Assembly (NCBI GenBank): GCA_024685315.1
Contig: JAIKVW010000016.1
Span: forward strand, 1 to 64,000
Direction: 5' to 3'
DNA from: Lachnospiraceae bacterium
GTDB taxonomy: Bacteria > Bacillota > Clostridia > Lachnospirales > Lachnospiraceae
DNA: 64,000 nt
The notes under the pieces were generated by a model. It made no database searches and was not told the origin of the DNA. It saw only the letters and a list, made by a program, of their open reading frames with translations. Both the position numbers and the translations under genes were made by a program. Positions 1 through 7,354 of this stretch are shown here, piece after piece (positions within the stretch are counted from its first letter, which is position 1; every line of letters begins with the position of its first letter).

Positions 1-994
1 GTACTATTACGGGATCGTGCCTGCCTTTGATCGATATGCGGACAGGTTTACCCTCTATGTCAACCGTTTCCTGCTCGGAGGAGATAGATGGGGTGGGCTT
101 GAACGCAGCCCTGAAAATGATCTCTGCACCGTCTGAGATCCCTCCGAGGATCCCGCCGGCATGATTGGTCGCAAGGGTGACCGCGCCATTATCCGACGGA
201 ATAAAAGCGTCGTTGTTTTCGGAGCCTTTTGCGCGGGCTGCAGCAAAGCCGTCGCCTATTTCAAATCCCTTCACCGCGCCTATCGAAAAGACCGCTTTAG
301 CGAGATCCGCGCTGAGTTTGTCAAATACCGGGTCGCCGAGGCCTGCGGGGACTCCGGAAATGCGGCATTCGATCACGCCGCCGGACGAATCTCCATCTTT
401 CATGAGTTCCTTCAGGTATTCTGAGGCTTTTTCGAAGGCCTCTCTGTCAGGCATGCGAAGGGAATTGCGTGATGCTTCTTCAAGATCTGTCTTTTCAGGA
501 GAGCACTCCACGGGGCCGATCGACTTTGTGTAGGCATCTATTCTGATCCCCAGTTCTTCAAGGAGCTTTAATGCGACAGCACCGCCTGCGACTCTGGCCG
601 CGGTCTCGCGCGCAGATGAACGTCCGCCGCCGCGCCAGTCGCGGAAACCGTACTTCATGTCATAGGTATAATCAGCATGGCCGGGGCGGTACTTGTCCGC
701 GAGATCGGAGTAATCCGAGCTTCGGACATTCTGATTGTATATGATCATGGATATCGGGGACCCGGCAGTCTTTCCCTCAAAGGTCCCGGAGAGTATGCGG
801 ACGGTATCGCTCTCTTTCCTGGGAGTCGCGAACTCGGATGCGCCGGGGCGCCTTTCATCCAGGTATTTCTGGATGTCTTCTTCGCACAGAGAAAGGCCCG
901 CAGGGCAGCCGTCGACTACCGCGCCGATTGCTTCTCCATGAGACTCCCCCCACGTAGTGATCCTGAATAATTTGCCGAAACCTGAGCCTGCCAT
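1..994 (-). CDS. aroC: Chorismate synthase, 3' end cut by window edge
   Basis: Catalyses the last step of the shikimate pathway: FMN-dependent 1,4-elimination of phosphate from EPSP to give chorismate in the cytoplasm. The translation opens MAGSGFGKLFRITTWGESHG, the classic N-terminal signature, and continues with the conserved YRPGHADYTYDMKYGFRDWR block (around residues 103-122) and RGGGRSSARETAARVAGGA just after it. The frame stays open to position 1, so the C-terminal part lies outside the window. The ATG at 994 follows a GGGGGAG Shine-Dalgarno. The gene is divergent from tgt, with a shared 190-bp intergenic region. Identification is secure; only the far end is unseen. Confidence 0.96.
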   Translation of the reverse strand, partial: MAGSGFGKLFRITTWGESHGEAIGAVVDGCPAGLSLCEEDIQKYLDERRPGASEFATPRKESDTVRILSGTFEGKTAGSPISMIIYNQNVRSSDYSDLADKYRPGHADYTYDMKYGFRDWRGGGRSSARETAARVAGGAVALKLLEELGIRIDAYTKSIGPVECSPEKTDLEEASRNSLRMPDREAFEKASEYLKELMKDGDSSGGVIECRISGVPAGLGDPVFDKLSADLAKAVFSIGAVKGFEIGDGFAAARAKGSENNDAFIPSDNGAVTLATNHAGGILGGISDGAEIIFRAAFKPTPSISSEQETVDIEGKPVRISIKGRHDPVIV

Positions 995-1114
995 ACCTCG
1001 CTCCCCCTTAGTTCATTTGTCTTATAATACCATTAATTCAGCCAAAAAAACAGTAACTATTCATCGCCCCATGCTCGGGGCGCGAACTATTACAAAAGAC
1101 ATAGAAATACTATC

Positions 1115-1143
1115 TTCACAAACCTTTCCGTATTCGGTATACT
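1115..1143 (+). promoter_or_regulatory. Probable sigma-A promoter for tgt
   Basis: TTCACA at 1115-1120 and TATACT at 1138-1143 are separated by 17 bases and lie 44 bases upstream of the tgt start. This is inferred from consensus only. Confidence 0.5.
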
Positions 1144-1186
1144 TTTATTTGCTGTGGCTTTATCAGGAAGCTTGGAGGCTTAGAAT

Positions 1187-2317
1187 ATGTACGAGATCAT
1201 TACAACGGACGGCAGGGCGAAGAGCGCCCGGATGGAGACCGTTCACGGCACCATAGAGACCCCGGTGTTCATGAATGTAGGTACCGTCGCCGCCATTAAA
1301 GGGGCAGTATCGAGCATGGACCTAAAGGGCATCGGCACGCAGGTCATGCTTTGCAATACCTACCACCTTCATGTGCGCCCCGGAGACGGGACTGTATATA
1401 AGCTCGGGGGAGTCAGGAAATTCATGAACTGGGACGGCCCTGTCCTCACGGATTCTGGCGGATTCCAGGTGTTTTCCCTGACGGGTCTCAGAAAAATAAA
1501 AGAAGAAGGCGTGTATTTCCAGTCGCATATCGACGGCCATCATATTTTCATGGGACCGGAAGAGAGCATGCGCATACAGTCACATCTCGGGTCGACGATC
1601 GCGATGGCTTTTGACGAATGTGCCCCCTATCCCTGCGAGAGAAAGTATATGGAGGACTCGGTCGCGCGTACCTACCGCTGGCTCCTGCGGTGCATCGAGG
1701 AGATGAAAAAGTTGAACGGCGAGGAGGGAACGGTCAACCCTCACCAGATGCTTTTCGGGATCAACCAGGGCGGCACTTACAAGGATCTGAGAGTGCAGAA
1801 CGCCGACATGCTCTCGGAGCTGGACATGGACGGCTATGCGGTCGGAGGTCTTGCGGTCGGCGAGACCCATGAACAGATGTATGAGATCCTCGACGAGACG
1901 GTCCCGCACCTTCCGAAGAATAGGCCCGTTTATCTGATGGGAGTCGGCACCCCGGAGAATATCATTGAAGGCATAGACAGGGGCGTTGACTTTTTCGACT
2001 GCGTTTATCCCTCGAGGAACGGACGCCACGGGCACGCTTACACGAAGTTCGGGAAGCTGAACATGCTGAATGCCAGGTTCGAGCTCGATGAGAGACCGAT
2101 AGAAGAAGGCTGCGGCTGCCCGGCCTGCAGGCATTATTCCAGGGCCTACATCCACCACCTGATGAAGGCGAAGGAAATGCTCGGCATGAGGCTGCTGGTG
2201 CTTCACAACCTCAGCTATTACAACAGGCTGGTAAAAGAGGCCCGCGAAGCGATAAGGGAGCACAGGTTCAGCGCGTATAAGGAAGAAGCGCTCTACTCTA
2301 TGAAACAGGGCAGCTGA
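1187..2317 (+). CDS. tgt: Queuine/preQ1 tRNA-ribosyltransferase
   Basis: Exchanges guanine-34 for preQ1 in tRNAs with GUN anticodons, the insertion step of queuosine synthesis. The 376 residues match the bacterial family length. The LTDSGGFQVF block holds the general-base Asp near residue 89, FFDCVYPSRNGRHGH holds the nucleophilic Asp near 271, and the zinc site is C309, C311, C314 with a distal His (about 341). The ATG is preceded by TTGGAGG. yajC follows 75 bases downstream, the familiar tgt-yajC order seen in many bacteria. No other queuosine gene is in the window, so the cell may make or salvage preQ1 elsewhere. Confidence 0.97.
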   Translation: MYEIITTDGRAKSARMETVHGTIETPVFMNVGTVAAIKGAVSSMDLKGIGTQVMLCNTYHLHVRPGDGTVYKLGGVRKFMNWDGPVLTDSGGFQVFSLTGLRKIKEEGVYFQSHIDGHHIFMGPEESMRIQSHLGSTIAMAFDECAPYPCERKYMEDSVARTYRWLLRCIEEMKKLNGEEGTVNPHQMLFGINQGGTYKDLRVQNADMLSELDMDGYAVGGLAVGETHEQMYEILDETVPHLPKNRPVYLMGVGTPENIIEGIDRGVDFFDCVYPSRNGRHGHAYTKFGKLNMLNARFELDERPIEEGCGCPACRHYSRAYIHHLMKAKEMLGMRLLVLHNLSYYNRLVKEAREAIREHRFSAYKEEALYSMKQGS

Positions 2318-2392
2318 TTTTTGAAAAAATACTTCTTCACTTTATTATTTAACATGATATAATATCAATAATATGACTAAGGAGGGGCTTAT

Positions 2393-2860
2393 ATGAAATT
2401 TGCGCCTATCACATTAACTACCACCAACACTCTGCCGATGCTTTTAATTTACGTTGTAGTGTTCGGCGTGCTTATTTTCTTTATGATGCGTCCGAACAAG
2501 AAAGAGCAGAAGCAGCGTCAGGAGATGATGAGCAGACTCAAAGTAGGGGACAGCGTACTTACCAGATCAGGTTTTTACGGGGTCGTAATCGACATTTCCG
2601 AAGAGGTAGTCATTGTAGAGTTCGGTTCAGACAGGCACTGCCGTATCCCCATGCAGAAGGAAGCGATCCTTACTGTCGAGAGTGCTGAGGATGAGCTGAG
2701 AAGGGCAGCAGCTGAGAAGAACAAGGACAGCGATGCCGGAACAGGAAAGAAGTCCTGGAGAGACAGAAGGAAGGCTAAGGAAGAGGCCAAGTCCGAAGCT
2801 CTCGAGACCGCAAATGAGAACTCAGACGGCGGAAACGACGACAAGCCTTTTGAGGTATAA
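2393..2860 (+). CDS. yajC: Preprotein translocase subunit YajC
   Basis: Accessory membrane subunit associated with SecDF and the Sec translocon. A single N-terminal membrane segment (about residues 14-32, LPMLLIYVVVFGVLIFFMM) is followed by the family motif MRPNKKEQKQRQEMMSRLKVGD and a small YajC domain. The C-terminal 60 residues are charged, low in complexity and rich in Lys, Glu and Asp, making the protein longer (155 aa) than the usual 85-110. Start ATG at 2393 has a strong AAGGAGG. It follows tgt, as is common, and precedes the SCIFF peptide gene by 36 bases. Confidence 0.93.
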   Translation: MKFAPITLTTTNTLPMLLIYVVVFGVLIFFMMRPNKKEQKQRQEMMSRLKVGDSVLTRSGFYGVVIDISEEVVIVEFGSDRHCRIPMQKEAILTVESAEDELRRAAAEKNKDSDAGTGKKSWRDRRKAKEEAKSEALETANENSDGGNDDKPFEV

Positions 2861-2896
2861 TTAACATATCACCTGAGAATTAACGGAGGTTCTATT

Positions 2897-3043
2897 ATGA
2901 AGCATATTAAATCCATCAATAACGGAACTATGAAAGAGAGCATGAAGAAGGGCGGCTGCGGCGAGTGCCAGACCTCCTGCCAGTCTGCATGCAAGACTTC
3001 CTGTACCGTCGGCAATCAGAGCTGCGAAAACCCTCGCAGATAA
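2897..3043 (+). CDS. scfA: SCIFF ranthipeptide precursor (six cysteines in forty-five residues)
   Basis: A 48-residue ribosomal peptide, MKHIKSINNGTMKESMKKGG followed by a cysteine-rich core with Cys at 21, 24, 28, 32, 36 and 43. The MKHIK opening and six-Cys spacing match the SCIFF family that is near universal in Clostridia. The partner radical SAM enzyme, encoded next, installs thioether bonds between Cys and acceptor residues to give a ranthipeptide; the mature product is proposed to act in cell signalling. ACGGAGG lies 7 bases before the ATG. A terminator-like hairpin separates it from the maturase, so the peptide is probably made in excess. Confidence 0.96.
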   Translation: MKHIKSINNGTMKESMKKGGCGECQTSCQSACKTSCTVGNQSCENPRR

Positions 3044-3069
3044 TCTTTATTAATACTAAAGCTATCTAT

Positions 3070-3110
3070 GAGCAGCGTTTTAGGTAACTAAGCCGCTGCT
3101 CAAATTTTTT
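3070..3110 (+). terminator. Terminator/attenuator between scfA and scfB
   Basis: An 8-bp perfect stem (GAGCAGCG at 3070-3077, CGCTGCTC at 3094-3101) is followed by AAATTTTTT, the form of an intrinsic terminator. It lies only 20 bases before the maturase start, so partial read-through would give much more precursor than enzyme. Confidence 0.75.
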
Positions 3111-3130
3111 CGAGTTTAAAGGAGTTTCTT

Positions 3131-4576
3131 TTGATCCATCAGTTCAAGAATAACGGGTACAACATCGTGATGGACGTGCCGAGCGGCGCGATCCATGTGG
3201 TAGATGACCTGGCTTACGATATCATTTCAATGTATCAGGACTTTGACCGGGATGAGATAGTCCTGAAGCTGTCAGAGGAGTATGACCCGCTGGAAGTAAG
3301 GGAATCGCTTGATGAAGTCGAGGACCTTATTGCTACGGAGCAGCTCTTCACTGACGATGACTACGAAGAGGCCGTAAATGATTTTAAACAGCGTGACACT
3401 GTGGTGAAGGCCCTGTGCCTGCATATTGCCCATGACTGCAATCTGGCCTGCAGGTACTGTTTTGCCGGGGAGGGAGAGTATCACGGCCGCCGGGCGCTCA
3501 TGAGCTTCGAAGTCGGCAGGAAGGCACTTGATTTCCTGATCGCGAATTCCGGGAATCGCAGGAACCTGGAGGTAGACTTCTTCGGCGGCGAGCCCCTGCT
3601 CAACTGGCAGGTCGTTAAGCAGCTGGTAGAATACGGCAGGGAGCAGGAAAAGCTTCATGACAAGTATTTTCGATTTACCCTTACGACGAACGGGGTGCTC
3701 CTGAACGACGAGATAATGGAGTTCTGCAACCGCGAGATGTCCAACGTTGTCCTCTCGCTTGACGGAAGGCAGGACATCCATGACCTTATGAGGCCTTTCA
3801 GAAACGGGCGCGGGAGCTATGACCTCGTAGTGCCGAAGTTCATTGATTTCGCAAAAAAGCGCGGAGACATGAAATACTATGTCCGCGGTACCTTTACCAG
3901 GAACAACCTGGATTTCGCTTCGGACGTCCTCCACATGGCAGACCTCGGCTTCAGGCAGATCTCCGTGGAGCCGGTCGTTGCGCCTCCGGAAGAGCCCTAT
4001 GCCCTCCGCGAGGAAGATATCCCGAAGCTGCTTGAGGAATACGACAAGCTTGCTGCCGAGATCGCGGAAAGGAACAAGACCGACAGGTGGTTCAACTTCT
4101 TCCATTTCATGATCGATCTCGAGGGCGGTCCCTGCGTTTACAAGCGCCTTGCGGGCTGCGGGTCAGGCACCGAGTATCTCGCGGTAACGCCCTGGGGAGA
4201 CCTCTATCCCTGCCATCAGTTCGTAGGTCAGGAAGAGTTCCTCATGGGAAATGTTGACGAGGGCATCACTCGCACCGATATCAGGGACGAATTCAAGCAG
4301 TGCAATGTATACAGCAGGTCCGAGTGCAGGGACTGCTTTGCCAGGTTCTACTGCAGCGGGGGCTGCAGCGCCAACGCCTGGAATTTTACCCATTCGATTA
4401 ACGGAAACTACAGGATAGGCTGCGAGCTTATGAGAAAGCGCGTGGAGTGCGCGATCATGATAAAAGCAGCGCTTGCCGATAACGGGGACGAGGATGACGA
4501 GGAGAATATCCCGATCCAGAACGAGCCAGTATGTGATTTTGGCGAGAACTGCCCCAGAGAAGAGTTCCTGTTCTGA
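3131..4576 (+). CDS. scfB: SCIFF maturase, radical SAM/SPASM thioether synthase
   Basis: Uses S-adenosylmethionine and [4Fe-4S] clusters to form the thioether crosslinks of the SCIFF peptide. The first about 90 residues form a peptide-binding region (NGYNIVMDVPSGAIHVVDD). The radical SAM site CNLACRYC has Cys at 103, 107 and 110. A Cys-rich SPASM region follows (GGPCVYKRLAGCGSG, CNVYSRSECRDCFARFYCSG, GGCSANAWN). The length of 481 is typical. The start is TTG at 3131, with AAAGGAG upstream; the protein then begins MIHQF, as family members do. recJ follows 37 bases later. Confidence 0.96.
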   Translation: MIHQFKNNGYNIVMDVPSGAIHVVDDLAYDIISMYQDFDRDEIVLKLSEEYDPLEVRESLDEVEDLIATEQLFTDDDYEEAVNDFKQRDTVVKALCLHIAHDCNLACRYCFAGEGEYHGRRALMSFEVGRKALDFLIANSGNRRNLEVDFFGGEPLLNWQVVKQLVEYGREQEKLHDKYFRFTLTTNGVLLNDEIMEFCNREMSNVVLSLDGRQDIHDLMRPFRNGRGSYDLVVPKFIDFAKKRGDMKYYVRGTFTRNNLDFASDVLHMADLGFRQISVEPVVAPPEEPYALREEDIPKLLEEYDKLAAEIAERNKTDRWFNFFHFMIDLEGGPCVYKRLAGCGSGTEYLAVTPWGDLYPCHQFVGQEEFLMGNVDEGITRTDIRDEFKQCNVYSRSECRDCFARFYCSGGCSANAWNFTHSINGNYRIGCELMRKRVECAIMIKAALADNGDEDDEENIPIQNEPVCDFGENCPREEFLF

Positions 4577-4613
4577 TTGAGCGGAAAGTATTGCGGAAGG
4601 AGGTGAGACGCTG

Positions 4614-6674
4614 ATGATACCGGAAACCGGAAGATGGACGCAGGTCAGTATTGACCAGGTAAAAGCAGGGAGGCTGGCCGATGAGCTCGGGTGCCCGAAG
4701 GCATTTGCGGCTCTCCTTGTAAGGCGTGGGATCAGCGAGGCGGATGAAGCCGAAAGGTTCCTGTCCCCTTCGCTTTCGGATATGCATGATCCCTTCCTCA
4801 TGAAGGACATGGACAAAGCGGTAAGCGCGGTGCTTGCTGCAATAGACCTCGGGGAGAAGATAACCATCTACGGCGATTATGACGTAGACGGGATTACCTC
4901 GACCAGCATACTATATCTGTTCCTTGGGTCGCTGGGGGCCGACATTTCTTACTATATTCCGGACAGGATGACTGAAGGGTACGGGCTTAACAGCGCGGCA
5001 ATTGAAAAGATCGCAGGTGAAGGCACGAAGCTCATGATCACGGTGGATACCGGGATCACCGGGATAGCAGAATGCAGGAGGGCTTACGAGCTGGGAATGA
5101 AGGTCGTCGTGACCGACCACCACGAATGCGGCGAAGAGCTTCCCGAGGCTGAAGCAGTCATCGACATAAAGCGGAAGGACGAGACCTATCCATTCCGCGC
5201 GCTTGCAGGCTGCGGTACTGCTTTTAAGCTGGTCCAGGCTTTAAGGGCAAAGTCCGGCAGCACTTATGATATCAACGGGCTCATTGAGCTTGCGGCGCTC
5301 GGAACGATCGCTGACGTGGTACCGCTGAAAGACGAGAACAGGATCATCACCGCTGAAGGCCTGAAGAGGATGAGGGATCCCCGTATTCCGGGGATAAGGA
5401 AGCTTCTGGAAGCCTCCGGGTATGATTTCCGCAGGAAGTTAAAGGCCGGGTACATCGGTTTTACGGTGGCTCCAAGGCTTAACGCCGCGGGAAGGATGGG
5501 AGACGCCGGAAGAGGAGTAAGGCTTCTCACCAGCAGTGACGAGACTGAGATATCTTCCCTTGCAAATGAGCTTAATGCCGAGAATCAGAACCGCAAGGAG
5601 ACCGAGGAACTGATACTTCGCCAGGTGCTTGAGGAGATCCGAGGCAGCGGCTGCGCGGCCCGCGACAGGATCTTTGTGGTTTGCGGCAAGGACTGGCACC
5701 ACGGGGTCATGGGAATTGTTTCTTCCAGAATCGAAGATATCTACTACCGCCCGAATATCATTATTTCAAATGAAGACGGTATATGCAGCGGTTCCGCGAG
5801 GAGCATACCGGGGTTCAACCTTTACGAAGCCCTCAATTCCTGCAGGGACCTCATGATAAAATTCGGCGGGCATGCCGCGGCGGCAGGTCTCTCCATAAAG
5901 GAGGAGAATGTGCCTGAGCTTCGCAGGCGCCTTAATGAGTATGCGGCTTCAAGGCTTACGATGGAAGACCTCACTCCCTCTCTGACTCCTGAAGTACGTA
6001 TAAATGCCTCCGACATTACGCTGGATTTCATCCGCATGGTCGAGAAGATGGAGCCCTTCGGGGAGGAAATGCCCCAGCCCCTGATAGAAGTTAGGGGGAC
6101 GCTCTCCGAGATCAGGCGGATCGGCCAGGACCTTTCTACCCTTAGGGTCAGGCTCTCCGATAGGAGAGGGATCATAAGCGGGGTAGGATTCAGGAAACCA
6201 TCTTACGCGGATTATTTTGCCCCCGGGGCGGATGTTTCCGTATTAGGATCGCTTGAAGTTAATGCATATAACGGCCGTGAATATCCGCAGATCATCATCC
6301 GGGATATCCACAGGGACGGGGAGTATGATTTCCCTGATTTCGTTAAAGCCTTTTCCGCGAGGAAGCTTACAGACGATTTCTATACCGGATGTGACTCCTA
6401 TGTCCAGAAGAAAGGGAAGCTGTCGGATCATTCTCTTAAAAACACCTATGTCTTCCTGAAGAGACAGGCCAGGAGCACAGAGGAAGGCCTTACGGGAAGT
6501 CTTCTGCTTGACGGAGGGGACCGCATCAGGGAAATGCTGATGGCCATAGCGGTTTTCGAAGAGCTGGGCCTTATGGAGGCGAGGAGCAGCGGTTCCTTCC
6601 TTCAGTACAGGATAGTGCCTGAGGTCACCGCGAAGCTGGCAGATTCGGCTCTTTATGTGAGATATTACTTGTAA
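4614..6674 (+). CDS. recJ: Single-stranded-DNA-specific exonuclease RecJ
   Basis: 5'-3' ssDNA exonuclease of recombinational and mismatch repair. The DHH phosphoesterase motifs are plain: GDYDVDG (87-93), TVDTGITG (144-151) and TDHHE (167-171). They are followed by a DHHA1 region with the glycine-rich FGGHAAAAG, and an OB-fold domain (about 455-560). The 686 residues exceed the roughly 570 of Gram-negative RecJ; the last about 100 form a C-terminal extension seen in many Bacillota. The start ATG at 4614 sits behind GGAGGTGA. It closes the tgt-to-recJ run; a promoter for apt follows. Confidence 0.95.
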   Translation: MIPETGRWTQVSIDQVKAGRLADELGCPKAFAALLVRRGISEADEAERFLSPSLSDMHDPFLMKDMDKAVSAVLAAIDLGEKITIYGDYDVDGITSTSILYLFLGSLGADISYYIPDRMTEGYGLNSAAIEKIAGEGTKLMITVDTGITGIAECRRAYELGMKVVVTDHHECGEELPEAEAVIDIKRKDETYPFRALAGCGTAFKLVQALRAKSGSTYDINGLIELAALGTIADVVPLKDENRIITAEGLKRMRDPRIPGIRKLLEASGYDFRRKLKAGYIGFTVAPRLNAAGRMGDAGRGVRLLTSSDETEISSLANELNAENQNRKETEELILRQVLEEIRGSGCAARDRIFVVCGKDWHHGVMGIVSSRIEDIYYRPNIIISNEDGICSGSARSIPGFNLYEALNSCRDLMIKFGGHAAAAGLSIKEENVPELRRRLNEYAASRLTMEDLTPSLTPEVRINASDITLDFIRMVEKMEPFGEEMPQPLIEVRGTLSEIRRIGQDLSTLRVRLSDRRGIISGVGFRKPSYADYFAPGADVSVLGSLEVNAYNGREYPQIIIRDIHRDGEYDFPDFVKAFSARKLTDDFYTGCDSYVQKKGKLSDHSLKNTYVFLKRQARSTEEGLTGSLLLDGGDRIREMLMAIAVFEELGLMEARSSGSFLQYRIVPEVTAKLADSALYVRYYL

Positions 6675-6714
6675 TAAGGGCGCTGCCCGGGATTTATCAG
6701 TTAAACTTAAATAA

Positions 6715-6744
6715 TTGTATCTTTAACTCATCATATGTTATAAT
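6715..6744 (+). promoter_or_regulatory. Sigma-A type promoter for apt-rel
   Basis: TTGTAT (6715-6720) and a perfect TATAAT (6739-6744) with an 18-base spacer, 55 bases before the apt start. Confidence 0.65.
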
Positions 6745-6798
6745 AAACATCAAATCGGCTTTGCCGTTAATGCTTACAAAATGCGGGAGGATCTTAGC

Positions 6799-7323
6799 AT
6801 GAAAGAGCTCAAAGATTATGTAAAGAGCATACCTGATTTTCCGGAACCCGGGATCATTTTCAGAGACATTACCACTGTCGTCCAGGATCCCGACGGGCTT
6901 AAGCTCGCGATCGATACTATGGAGTCATATCTTGAAGGTGTCGATTTTGACGTCATTGCAGGCGCAGAATCCAGGGGCTTCATTTTCGGGATGCCCATAG
7001 CCTACAATACCGGCAAGGGCTTCGTCCTCGTCCGCAAAAAGGGAAAGCTCCCTCGCGAGACCGTGAGCCAGGCATATGACCTTGAATACGGCCAGGCAGA
7101 GATCGAGATGCACATCGATTCCATCTGGCCCGGGCAGAGGGTCGTGCTTGTTGACGACCTGCTTGCTACCGGCGGGACGATGGAAGCTATCGTAAAGCTC
7201 GTCGAGAGGCTCGGCGGGAAAGTTGTCAAGATCCTTTTCCTTATGGAGCTTGCAGGGCTTAACGGCCGCGAAAAGCTAAAAGGGTATGACATAGATTCAG
7301 CGATCATTTACGAAGGTAAATAA
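6799..7323 (+). CDS. apt: Adenine phosphoribosyltransferase
   Basis: Salvages adenine to AMP with PRPP in the cytoplasm. The 174 residues hold the family opening IPDFPEPGIIFRDIT, AGAESRGFIFG, RKKGKLPRETVSQAY and the PRPP-binding motif VVLVDDLLATGGT. An in-frame ATG exists 18 bases upstream at 6781, but the GCGGGAGG at 6783-6790 is spaced for the ATG at 6799, and family proteins start at MKELKDY-like residues, so the later start is chosen. The apt-rel order is very common in Bacillota and links purine salvage with (p)ppGpp control. Confidence 0.96.
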   Translation: MKELKDYVKSIPDFPEPGIIFRDITTVVQDPDGLKLAIDTMESYLEGVDFDVIAGAESRGFIFGMPIAYNTGKGFVLVRKKGKLPRETVSQAYDLEYGQAEIEMHIDSIWPGQRVVLVDDLLATGGTMEAIVKLVERLGGKVVKILFLMELAGLNGREKLKGYDIDSAIIYEGK

Positions 7324-7354
7324 TCATTTCAACTAATCACCGGAGGTTTGTTTT

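Noticed and set aside
1580..2263. A long open frame opposite tgt
   Set aside because: Same reasons: a shadow of tgt with no start signals.
6781..6798. Upstream ATG for apt at 6781
   Set aside because: It lies before the Shine-Dalgarno that serves ATG 6799.
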